Shown here in pieces: positions 25,404 through 33,237 of a stretch of 34,487 nt of DNA (its first letter is position 1; each line of letters opens with the position of its first letter). The stretch is taken from assembly GCA_021372535.1 (NCBI GenBank), contig JAJFUH010000075.1, forward strand, positions 1 to 34,487, written 5' to 3'. Under the pieces are notes generated by a model. That model made no database searches and had not been told where the DNA came from. It saw nothing but the letters and a program-made list of their open reading frames with translations. Made by a program: the position numbers and the translations under genes. Origin of the DNA: a bacterium (GTDB lineage: Bacteria > Latescibacterota > Latescibacteria > Latescibacterales > Latescibacteraceae).

Positions 25404-26414
25404 TTACAGCGTATTACTCACCGCAACGATGATAATCGCTGCGATAAGCACCACAAGCCCACGGTTAAGCAGTGACCGTGCAGACTGCGGGGCATCCTTC
25501 CATTCACCTCTCCAGATTCCCCAGAGATTGCCAATGATAATCACCGAGGACATGAACAGCACCCAGCCAACGACGACTCCGAAGCTTCCGAGTGTCGACG
25601 CGCCGAATCCGTACATATACAGGCCGGCGCACCAGAGCAGTCCCATGAGCGCTCCGAGACCCAGGTTACGGACTGTTTCGGGACCGAAAAACTGCCTCAT
25701 AGTATGCCGTTTCACCATGAGATACAGACAATACAGAACGTTGACAGAACCCCCGCTGGTCAGAATAAGCGCCCAGGCGGTATTGGTCGCGAATGCATCG
25801 GATACTCCGGCGCTTTTAGCGGCTTCGATCAGCCCGGCGCTGTATGCGAATCCGACATTCAGGAGGGACGACATGACTCCCGCGGCAATCGCCAGCGCCA
25901 GTTTGGCGGTCAATGAACCGGAGCCGGAAGCTGATGGTTCAGATGCGGGCTGTTTGCGTGCAAACGCCCTCGAACAGAGGACAATCCCGACAATGGTGAC
26001 CATCGTTCCCGCTATGAGTACAAGGCCGCGCACCTCAAACAGGGCGGACGGGAAAAACACGACAAGCGGAATGAGCGCCCCGAGACTCGAAACGGTACCC
26101 AGCACGATGGGGTATGCCAGGGCCATACCGAGCCTGTCCATCGCAAGACCGTTCAGCACACCCCCGATTCCCCATAATCCGCCGAAGACGATAAAGACGA
26201 GCATGTCGTGAGGCGACACCGTACGGTATATGGAAAAAATGCCGGGCACCGTGAGGATTATGAATATCCAGCTGAAAACAATCATCCCGGAAAGCGCAAA
26301 TATGGACCAGGTATGTTCCCACTCCCATTTTCTCGTAAAGGTCATGGGAAGATAGAACGAACCCTGCAGAAACCCGGCAATGGAAATAAAAACAAGACCA
26401 TATAGTATTGCCAT
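25404..26414 (-). CDS. RhaT-family sugar/proton symporter-like transporter
   Basis: 336 aa, about ten membrane segments, of the drug/metabolite transporter superfamily and most like L-rhamnose-proton symporters: GSFYLPMTFTRKWEWEHTW near the N-terminus and FGGLWGIGGVLNGLAMDRLGMALAYPIVLG in the middle are typical. A hydrophilic loop (ARKQPASEPSASGSGS) separates the halves. It sits between two UroD-family genes (73 bp and 101 bp gaps), implying it imports a compound they act on. No rhamnose catabolic gene is present, so the substrate should not be called rhamnose without evidence. Confidence 0.86.
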   Translation of the reverse strand: MAILYGLVFISIAGFLQGSFYLPMTFTRKWEWEHTWSIFALSGMIVFSWIFIILTVPGIFSIYRTVSPHDMLVFIVFGGLWGIGGVLNGLAMDRLGMALAYPIVLGTVSSLGALIPLVVFFPSALFEVRGLVLIAGTMVTIVGIVLCSRAFARKQPASEPSASGSGSLTAKLALAIAAGVMSSLLNVGFAYSAGLIEAAKSAGVSDAFATNTAWALILTSGGSVNVLYCLYLMVKRHTMRQFFGPETVRNLGLGALMGLLWCAGLYMYGFGASTLGSFGVVVGWVLFMSSVIIIGNLWGIWRGEWKDAPQSARSLLNRGLVVLIAAIIIVAVSNTL

Positions 26415-26515
26415 AACGCACCCCCGGATTGATTAAATACAGTGAATAAAATCTCAATGCCGCTTTTTATCCGCCCGCTACCGGCATTACATTCAATTAT
26501 CGGTCCATATATCTA

Positions 26516-27595
26516 TCAAGCATCTCTCCCGAGCGAGCTATAACGGCCATAACGATGAGCGGCTTCGACCATGGCAACAAAATTCCCGGGCGGAATACCA
26601 TCCATGATGCTTGTGGAGGAACCGAGCACCCATCCCCCTCCCGGAGCAAGGTTGATACAGTATTCCCTCACGCGTTCCCCGATCTCCTCCTTCGTACCGT
26701 ACGCAAGGAGAACGGTGGGAATATTACCGATAAAGGCCATTTTCCCGGCCCAGCGTTTTTTCACTTCGAAAATATCGTTCGATTCCGGTTCGATGGGATG
26801 AACCATATTAAATCCCACATCATAGAGAATCGGCAGAATTTTATCCATCTTCCCGTCGGTGTGCATGAGAAGGAGCTTTCCAAGCTCCTTTGCGGGAGCG
26901 ATAAGTCGTTTCATGCGGTGCGGGAAAATCTCATCGAACATATCGGGATTGATCATGAGGCCATCATTATGGCCGATGTCGTCATTAACCATGAAAAACG
27001 CCACTGCATCGCCGTACCGTACACAAACCTCCCGCATCACCATTTCCTGGTGTTCGAGGAGAATATCCATGAGCTTTTCGAGAAACGGCCGGTCGTCATA
27101 AAACAGGAGAAAAGCATCGTTGACACCCACTGCAAGCATTGTGCTGTCGAAAAACGAGGTGAAATTCGCCACAACACCGATTCCTGTTCCTTCGGCGGCC
27201 CTGATGTAACGTTCGAGATAGTCGAATTGTTTTTTCATGGGAACCGGCGGTTCGAGGTTTCCCAAATCCGCAGGGCTCTTCACCGTGCCGCCGATGTAAT
27301 GTTCGGTACCATCGGAAGCCTGGCAGAACACGTTGTTCGGACGCCAGGAAAAATTGCAGAGCACCGCATCCATTCCGAGACGGGCGGCAAACTCGACATA
27401 ATCCTCGGGGGCAACCGAGATTCCCCCCACGCGCGCGTCCTCGACATCGTATTCCAGCCTCCGACCCAGAACATATTCATAGACCGGCTTGCTCGTAACC
27501 CATAATTCAAGGTGCGGCACACGATCGGGCTCTTCATGTTTCAGCGCTTTGATAAGACGGTTGATATCGGATTTTGCATAATCGTGACTATGCAT
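26516..27595 (-). CDS. Uroporphyrinogen-decarboxylase-family protein, copy 2
   Basis: 359 aa, UroD superfamily, only distantly similar to the copy at 24161-25330. Landmarks are the N-terminal RLIKALKHEEPDRVPHLELW, the central VVANFTSFFDSTMLAVG, LLLMHTDGKMDKILP at the site where corrinoid methyltransferase relatives have H-x-C (here H-T-D), and the Gly-rich C-terminus NLAPGGGWVLGSSTSIMDGIPPGNF. GGAGGG lies just before the ATG. It is the first gene of the leftward three-gene set. The difference at the putative metal site suggests the two UroD proteins do not share one chemistry. Not a HemE candidate; no other heme genes are near. Confidence 0.86.
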   Translation of the reverse strand: MHSHDYAKSDINRLIKALKHEEPDRVPHLELWVTSKPVYEYVLGRRLEYDVEDARVGGISVAPEDYVEFAARLGMDAVLCNFSWRPNNVFCQASDGTEHYIGGTVKSPADLGNLEPPVPMKKQFDYLERYIRAAEGTGIGVVANFTSFFDSTMLAVGVNDAFLLFYDDRPFLEKLMDILLEHQEMVMREVCVRYGDAVAFFMVNDDIGHNDGLMINPDMFDEIFPHRMKRLIAPAKELGKLLLMHTDGKMDKILPILYDVGFNMVHPIEPESNDIFEVKKRWAGKMAFIGNIPTVLLAYGTKEEIGERVREYCINLAPGGGWVLGSSTSIMDGIPPGNFVAMVEAAHRYGRYSSLGRDA

Positions 27596-27770
27596 CGACC
27601 CTCCATAATTAATTACGTATATGCGGTATTGTACAGGTGATAGATGAATCTATGAAAACTCATTCCAAATGTAAACAAAAAACACTGATCAGCGGATTCC
27701 GGACATGAACGAATATGGAGAATTTATTAATGTTTTTTGCACCGGTGGATAAACACTGACATCTGATTTT

Positions 27771-27794
27771 GTCATGCCGGATTTGTTTCGGCAT
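27771..27794. repeat. Variant copy of the GTCATGC-hairpin repeat
   Basis: ATGCCG (27774-27779) pairs with CGGCAT (27789-27794) around a TTTGTTT-containing loop. Sequence and layout match the second hairpin at 24094-24114, with compensating changes (CTGAA to CCGGA and TTCAG to TTCGG). Confidence 0.55.
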
Positions 27795-27904
27795 CAATTC
27801 CAGACAGTAATTTCATTATTTATTCGCCGAAGCACTATCTCAGTAGTGAGGACCCGTTTAAAAGGCCGAGCCGGAAAACATGAATAACTATTATAAAAAA
27901 AAGC

Positions 27905-27942
27905 TTGACAAAACTATAGACAAGTGTAAATTTACAGTTGTA
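27905..27942 (+). promoter_or_regulatory. Promoter with tandem BlaI/CopY-type operators
   Basis: TTGACA (27905-27910) is followed by two dyads of the TACA-N2-TGTA type used by BlaI/MecI/CopY repressors: GACAAGTGTA (27919-27928) and the perfect TACAGTTGTA (27933-27942), centres 14 bp apart. The region between also forms TGTAAATTTACA. A weak -10 (TAAATT, 27927-27932) would be covered. The site lies 44 bp before the blaI-like start, so autorepression is expected. Confidence 0.7.
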
Positions 27943-27985
27943 AATAAACCTTTCCTGTCCATTTCTTCATATGTCGAGGTATGTT

Positions 27986-28363
27986 ATGGTAAATGAAAAA
28001 TTCACACGTCTACAACTGCGCATCATGCAGGTGCTCTGGCAGAGAAAACGGGCGACCGCGCGGGAAATAACCGATGCCCTTGCCGCGCTGGAACCGATCG
28101 CCCACTCGACAGTGCAGACTCTGCTCAGAAGACTCGAACGCCGGAAAGTAATCGATCATGATGAAAACGATGCCACGTTCGAATACTTCCCGCTTGTTCG
28201 CAACGAAAGAGTGGTACAGCAGATGTTCCAGGACTTTCTCGACCGCCTTTTCGCGGGTTCCCCGCAGGGCATGGTTTCTTATCTGCTCAAAAACCGTTAT
28301 GTAACCCCCGGGGAGCTTAAAGAACTCTCCGAGCTTTCGGAAAAAAGGAGCAATAAGCGGTGA
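27986..28363 (+). CDS. blaI: BlaI/MecI/CopY-family transcriptional repressor
   Basis: The ATG at 27986, preceded by GAGG at 8-nt spacing, gives 125 aa; an in-frame ATG 15 bases upstream is less well supported. The winged-helix domain fills residues 1-75 (FTRLQLRIMQVLWQRKRATAREITDAL, then HSTVQTLLRRLERRKVIDHDE), and the C-terminal helices that dimerise and are cleaved during induction follow. The repressor should bind the TACAGTTGTA-type dyads in its own promoter. Its stop overlaps the start of the M56 peptidase gene (GTGA), the arrangement of classic blaI-blaR1/mecI-mecR1 pairs. Confidence 0.93.
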   Translation: MVNEKFTRLQLRIMQVLWQRKRATAREITDALAALEPIAHSTVQTLLRRLERRKVIDHDENDATFEYFPLVRNERVVQQMFQDFLDRLFAGSPQGMVSYLLKNRYVTPGELKELSELSEKRSNKR

Positions 28364-31311
28364 ACGGAACACAACTGCAGGCTTGGTTGTTAATCCTCTC
28401 CAATTATGCAGCCACCGCGGGGGCGAATCTTTTCCTCCAGTCCGGTGTAGTGATCACGGTTGGCATTGCGGCTGCGCATGTGCTGAGGAAACAGGGGGCG
28501 GCTGTCCGTTCTCTGGTGCTTCGGGCATTTCTCACAGCGGTTTTCCTATGCCCGCTCATGTGGATCATTATTCGGGAAACGGGTATCCGGGGATTCGTTA
28601 TTCATATACCACTCATCACCTCCGTGCAGATGTCTTCCCCTGCTGCTCTGTTGCCAAAGATTCGGAACGATAGTGACGACGTTCATTCCTATTCCGCCCC
28701 TCAGTCTTTACCCGGCGGCTCTCCCGACCGGTATCACTATCCTGCGCCTCCTGGTGTCAAAGCGCCTCTCCTGACATCAGACCGCATGGATTCCATGACG
28801 AATGAACCGGGATTCTCCGCTACGAGCCATAAAACAATTCACGTGCAGGCGCGGCGATTTCTCCCGCTTAACGGACGGGCACTCGTCTACCTTTCGTTTG
28901 CCATTCTCTGGATCACGGTATCTCTCTTTCTTATAGTCAGACTTATTCTGCATCATCTGTACATCATACTCATACGTCGTTCAGCTGTCACCGCAAAGGA
29001 ATCATTCCGTACAGCCTGCGCCAGAGCGGCACGGGAGATCGGCATCAGTCCTCCCCTTATTCTTCAAAGCCCTTCGGTGTGGAGTCCGTTTCTTGTCGGA
29101 ATCGTAAAGCCTTGCATCTTTCTCCCTCTCGGGAGGCAGGAAGCGTTGCTCGAAAGCCGGGCGGTTTTCCTCCATGAACTCGCACACTATCGCCGCCGCG
29201 ACAACCTCTGGAACCTCTTCCGGCATATCGGAGTCGCCCTTATCCCTTACCAGCCGCTTATGTGGATATTATCCCGGCTGATCGAGGAGACGAGCGATTA
29301 TGCCTGTGACGATGTGGTGATGAGCGCCACCGGTAATCACAAGGCATATGCCCGGAATCTCATTGCCATTGCAGATGCCTGCAATCCCAGAGTCCATGAA
29401 CTCGTCACAGGGGTGGGTATTGTCTCTGCTTCCCCGCTGCGCCGCAGAATAGAGCGGATTCTCAATGCTTCCCGGGCGATATCTCTCAAAGTGAGCTCAT
29501 ATATGCTCGTGACTGTTTATTCGCTCTGTCTTTCGGTGGTCTTTCTTGCCGGGCTCGTGGGTATTCGCGGAAAAAGCTTTGCTCAGATACGGACTATCCC
29601 CGAAACAGTCTCGCGCAAGGCAGCGGAGGTCACTCTCGCGGCGGTTTCAGCTGTAAAAGAGCAGGTAAGCAAGTCGCTGCAACCCGAACAGGCAGAATCT
29701 CTCGCATATCATGCGATTCCTCCTCTACAGAAAACACACGACCGGGGTGAAGGTGTTCCGCTGGTTTCCGGACAGCCGAATACCGCACACGATGATTCAG
29801 CCGGTTCCCAATCGTCTGAACCCACCGTTACCGATGCAGTAATGGAACACGCATCCGGTGACGGGCTTTCCATGAGCAATTTCCAGGCGGCTGTTTTACA
29901 TGAATCGGAGCCTGCCGCAGCGGAAACACTGGAAGATACTTCGGAGAAGACCTCTTCAGCACGCCAGACCGACGCATCACAGCCGGAATCAGAACCGGTG
30001 GCGTCTCCGGTTCTTTCTCCCTCTCAAGTTGATATCCGATTCGAAGGAACGGACCATCGCGAGTATGTGACTGCACAATCCGGCCCCCTCGAAATAGCGG
30101 TTCCGGACGGGCTTCCCTCAACTCTGCTGGAGAGTCTTGAGAACGGTCAGGAAAATCCGGTGTGGTCTCCTACGGGAAAACTCATCGCTTTCACCGGGAG
30201 AGGGGGTCAAGGCATCTGGGCGATTCCCGTGCAGGGCGGCAGACCGTCTCTCGCGCTTGACAATACGGGAGAGTCTCTATACGACGGGAGCGTGTCGCCG
30301 AGGGGAAAGACGCACATCCTCTGCTTCACTCCCGATGGCGGCGAAATAACCTTCGTGAAATACATCCCGAAAATAAACGGTTTTGAGAAAAAAACCGCCG
30401 CTGAAGGACTGTCTCTCATGCCGGTCATCGAGAGTGTCAACATTCGCACCGGCGAGCGCAGGGAGATTGTGAAGGATGCAAGCGAAGGATGCTGGAGCCC
30501 TGACAGCAGGTACTTTGTATATGTGGATGGCGACTACTATGGCATCTCCGTACTCGATTTGACCTCCGGTGAATCAAAAAGGATATCCGGCACCGGGAAA
30601 TCTCCCACGATTACGCCCGATGGTGAATTCATCATATACGTTGACTGGAGCTGGGACGCTACAGATCAGCTCTTCCGCGCCCCGATCGAGGGCGGCCAGC
30701 CGGAGCAGCTCACCGGCGAGGGACTCTGGTGGAACCCGAAATGCTCGCCTGACGGCGAATGGGTGCTCTGTTCAGGGTGCGTCATCGAGTACGGATCGTA
30801 CGCTCTGCTGAGGGCGTATAACCTCAAAAACCAGATGGCGTACGATCTGGTCATCAACAAATCGGAGACCGCGGAGATGGGTGACTGGTCACCAAGCGGC
30901 CGTCAATTCTGCTACACGCTCTATGGCGGAGCGTTCATCAACGGCAAGAATATCAAGAAATCTACAATTTACATAAGCGATTTCGGACTGTGGAAATCAG
31001 CCCAACCGGATACTGCAGCATCTTCGGAGCCGGTTGAATTCAAACTCATCGGGAATTTCCCGAACCCGTTCAATCCTTCCACCACGATACGGTTCTCACT
31101 TCCGGGGGATGGCTTCACGGAACTGGTCATCTATTCGATTACCGGCCAGAAAATCCGGGAGCTCGTTTCACAGGAACTTTCCTCAGGGATACATTCGGTT
31201 GTGTGGGACGGGCGTGATCAAAACGGAATACCGGTGTCATCCGGCATTTACATTTCTCGGCTGAAGATGGAAGGAAAGGTTGAGACTGGTCGGATGACAC
31301 TGGTTAAATAG
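28360..31311 (+). CDS. M56 (BlaR1/MecR1-like) membrane protease with PD40 propeller and FlgD-Ig sensor region
   Basis: 983 aa from a GTG overlapping the repressor stop. Three hydrophobic segments (~20-40, 48-70, 178-200) precede the zinc motif H272-E-L-A-H276, a downstream acidic block E309-E-T-S-D313, and a last transmembrane segment (~380-402). Beyond the membrane there is a Ser/Glu/Pro-rich linker (~410-575), a PD40/TolB-like propeller (~598-880, NPVWSPTGKLIAFTG, GDWSPSGRQFCY) and a PNPFNP (901-906) FlgD-Ig domain to the end. BlaR1 relatives carry a penicillin-binding sensor here; none is present. By family analogy, ligand binding outside should trigger proteolysis inside and loss of the repressor. 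The ligand is unknown. Confidence 0.9.
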   Translation: MNGTQLQAWLLILSNYAATAGANLFLQSGVVITVGIAAAHVLRKQGAAVRSLVLRAFLTAVFLCPLMWIIIRETGIRGFVIHIPLITSVQMSSPAALLPKIRNDSDDVHSYSAPQSLPGGSPDRYHYPAPPGVKAPLLTSDRMDSMTNEPGFSATSHKTIHVQARRFLPLNGRALVYLSFAILWITVSLFLIVRLILHHLYIILIRRSAVTAKESFRTACARAAREIGISPPLILQSPSVWSPFLVGIVKPCIFLPLGRQEALLESRAVFLHELAHYRRRDNLWNLFRHIGVALIPYQPLMWILSRLIEETSDYACDDVVMSATGNHKAYARNLIAIADACNPRVHELVTGVGIVSASPLRRRIERILNASRAISLKVSSYMLVTVYSLCLSVVFLAGLVGIRGKSFAQIRTIPETVSRKAAEVTLAAVSAVKEQVSKSLQPEQAESLAYHAIPPLQKTHDRGEGVPLVSGQPNTAHDDSAGSQSSEPTVTDAVMEHASGDGLSMSNFQAAVLHESEPAAAETLEDTSEKTSSARQTDASQPESEPVASPVLSPSQVDIRFEGTDHREYVTAQSGPLEIAVPDGLPSTLLESLENGQENPVWSPTGKLIAFTGRGGQGIWAIPVQGGRPSLALDNTGESLYDGSVSPRGKTHILCFTPDGGEITFVKYIPKINGFEKKTAAEGLSLMPVIESVNIRTGERREIVKDASEGCWSPDSRYFVYVDGDYYGISVLDLTSGESKRISGTGKSPTITPDGEFIIYVDWSWDATDQLFRAPIEGGQPEQLTGEGLWWNPKCSPDGEWVLCSGCVIEYGSYALLRAYNLKNQMAYDLVINKSETAEMGDWSPSGRQFCYTLYGGAFINGKNIKKSTIYISDFGLWKSAQPDTAASSEPVEFKLIGNFPNPFNPSTTIRFSLPGDGFTELVIYSITGQKIRELVSQELSSGIHSVVWDGRDQNGIPVSSGIYISRLKMEGKVETGRMTLVK

Positions 31312-31404
31312 ATAGGGCTCTGAGGCACTAAGGCACTGTCTCCATAATGAATTCCTTCTCATCTTCAGATACATTTCACCTCATTCCATAAGGAGGAATG
31401 GGCC

Positions 31405-33027
31405 ATGAAACACACAACTCACACACCGAATGGGACCGTATCACAGTCCCGGAACGTGAAAGCTGTACTGCTTGCGTTCGCCCTGCTGGCCGTAATTTTC
31501 ATGATAGCAGCGCCCGCGCCCGCCCAGGACGATTTCCCGTGGGCAAAAAGGGTAGTCATTTCCGGTCCTACAAGTGAAGAGCTGAGATCAAAAAACATAT
31601 TCAAGATGATTGACTTGCCCGATTGCCCTCAGTGGGCGAAGGATATATTCAGCCAGCCCAATGATGTCTATGATCTCGAAGACGATCCTATTAACAAAAC
31701 AATGACCCTGCTTCAGTTTCTTCATACCTATAACCGGAATCCTTTTTTTACTCCCGATGGGAAATGGATTATATTCGATGATTTCCTTTTCGCCGCATGG
31801 ATGATTCCGGTAGAGGGCGGTGAGCCTCGTCTTGCAAGTGATTGGTATATGAGTTTCATCCGCGACTGGAATTCGCCTGACAAAAAAATTATCGGGGGAT
31901 CCGCGGGCATCTGGCGGACATGCGGTCTCACCCCTGACGGTAAAGAAGTAGTCGGTGTCCGCAAGCTCTTCGTTGACGAACAACAGGGGGACAATTCTTA
32001 CACCGTCACCATGCCGGACGGTACCACCGTGCAGGCAGGCGAATTGCTCACTCGCTCCACCACTCTTGTCTCCCGGAACATCGACACCGGAGTGGAGCGT
32101 ATCATCTCCAAGGACGCCATACAGGGGCGTTGGAGCCATGACGGACGTTGGTTCGTATTTGTGAAAAGGGATCCCAATATGTTTATCACGCCGAAAGGCT
32201 GGAACCTGGACGTTTGGGAGCCGATAATAACGGGAATGTATGTCAGGGACATGTCCAACGGGAACGAGTGGCAGATAGCTCAGATGGCAACCTGCCCCTG
32301 CTTCAGTCCGGATGATTCCATGGTCATCTGCAGCATGAAGGACGCAAACGGCCTCTGGCAGATATTCAGTATTCCCTGCGAGGGCGGTGTCCCGAAACAG
32401 CTCACCTTCTACGGTCCGAACAACGATGGCAGGAACGCCCGTGTTTCCGATGTTTCTCCGGATGGTCAGTGGATTCTCCATACGGGAGATTTTACTTCCG
32501 GCTCTGAAACAAAAACCGGACTCTGCGTTTCTAATATGGTCACCGGTGTGTCGTATCCACTTTTCCCGGATGCGCAGTGTGTAACTACCGAAGGCTCATG
32601 GTCTCCGGATGGCAGGAAAATTGTATTCTCCGCAAGCTACCCCGGATTTGAAGACGGTGTCAGGGTAGGTGATCGTTATGCCATTTACGTCATGGATTTC
32701 GATCCAATGACCTTCAGAAAGCCATCGGCAGTTGCCGAGTTGGTTCCTGCCGGCTTCGCTGTCACCGGCAACTATCCGAATCCGTTCAATCCATCGACAA
32801 CCATTTCGTTCAGCCTGTCTGAAATGGGATCGACGACTCTTACCGTATACGATGTGCTCGGCAGAAAAGTCCGGACACTTCTGGATGCTCAGTTACAGGC
32901 GGGGAAACACAGCGTTGTGTGGGATGGAAGAGATGATGGCGGGAATATGGTTTCTTCCGGAGTCTATATTCCGCAGCTCGTCAGCGGGGGAAATGTTGCT
33001 GCGGGACGCATGATGCTGACAAAATGA
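31405..33027 (+). CDS. Secreted PD40 propeller protein with FlgD-Ig/sorting domain, paralogue of the M56 sensor
   Basis: 540 aa, start supported by AAGGAGG. A long signal peptide ends at APAQD. The rest is a PD40-type propeller (NPFFTPDGKWIIFDD, GRWSHDGRWFVFVKRD, CFSPDDSMVIC, DVSPDGQWILHTG, GSWSPDGRKIVFSA) and a C-terminal PNPFNP (458-463) FlgD-Ig domain ending GRMMLTK. It parallels the sensor half of the M56 protein blade for blade (RIISKDAIQGRWSHDGRWFVFV against REIVKDASEGCWSPDSRYFVYV) and ends almost identically. It follows the M56 gene by 93 bp and is probably in its operon. Ligand binder, target or competitor of the sensor are possible roles; none is proven. Confidence 0.87.
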   Translation: MKHTTHTPNGTVSQSRNVKAVLLAFALLAVIFMIAAPAPAQDDFPWAKRVVISGPTSEELRSKNIFKMIDLPDCPQWAKDIFSQPNDVYDLEDDPINKTMTLLQFLHTYNRNPFFTPDGKWIIFDDFLFAAWMIPVEGGEPRLASDWYMSFIRDWNSPDKKIIGGSAGIWRTCGLTPDGKEVVGVRKLFVDEQQGDNSYTVTMPDGTTVQAGELLTRSTTLVSRNIDTGVERIISKDAIQGRWSHDGRWFVFVKRDPNMFITPKGWNLDVWEPIITGMYVRDMSNGNEWQIAQMATCPCFSPDDSMVICSMKDANGLWQIFSIPCEGGVPKQLTFYGPNNDGRNARVSDVSPDGQWILHTGDFTSGSETKTGLCVSNMVTGVSYPLFPDAQCVTTEGSWSPDGRKIVFSASYPGFEDGVRVGDRYAIYVMDFDPMTFRKPSAVAELVPAGFAVTGNYPNPFNPSTTISFSLSEMGSTTLTVYDVLGRKVRTLLDAQLQAGKHSVVWDGRDDGGNMVSSGVYIPQLVSGGNVAAGRMMLTK

Positions 33028-33092
33028 CAGTTTAAGCTGCAAATGGGTGTCCGGTCAGAAATCTAACCCGGAAAATTCAAAAATGATACCCG

Positions 33093-33120
33093 GCAGGGAC
33101 AGGTCACGGCCTGTCCCTGC
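33093..33120. terminator. Bidirectional hairpin between convergent genes
   Basis: A perfect 11-bp GC-rich stem (33093-33103 with 33110-33120) with a 6-nt loop lies between the convergent propeller and HDOD genes. The 3' flank is only mildly U-rich, so this is a probable rather than textbook terminator. Confidence 0.55.
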
Positions 33121-33174
33121 TTGATTATTACAATTTTACCCGGACACTCTTGAATATATTAAAAAAATTCACAC

Positions 33175-33197
33175 CCGTGTAAATCCGCCCAATCCGC
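33175..33197 (-). repeat. ACGGATT-type repeat, copy 2
   Basis: The reverse complement matches 22844-22866 at about 17 of 23 positions. It sits in the convergent spacer after the terminator-like hairpin. Confidence 0.4.
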
Positions 33198-33237
33198 GAG
33201 AATTCCTGTTTTATTAAATTTTGTGAATAAACCCAGG

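Larger units (their letters stand above)
27596..27985. other. Divergent regulatory region upstream of the blaI-like operon
   Basis: About 390 bp containing a hairpin repeat copy (27771-27794), a TTGACA promoter element and tandem BlaI-type operators (27905-27942). Nothing resembling a gene was seen in it. Confidence 0.6.

Noticed and set aside
25404-26414. Calling the transporter rhaT and inferring rhamnose use
   Set aside because: Family motifs match, but no rhamnose catabolic genes are present and the neighbours are UroD-family proteins.
26555-27505. 316-codon open frame antisense to the second UroD gene
   Set aside because: The UroD frame has strong motifs and a good ribosome binding site. 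The antisense frame has His/Phe/Glu-rich, unfamiliar content.
28360-31311. Beta-lactam resistance sensor
   Set aside because: Only the protease half resembles BlaR1/MecR1. No penicillin-binding motifs (SxxK, KTG) in a suitable context were seen in the sensor, and no beta-lactamase gene is linked.
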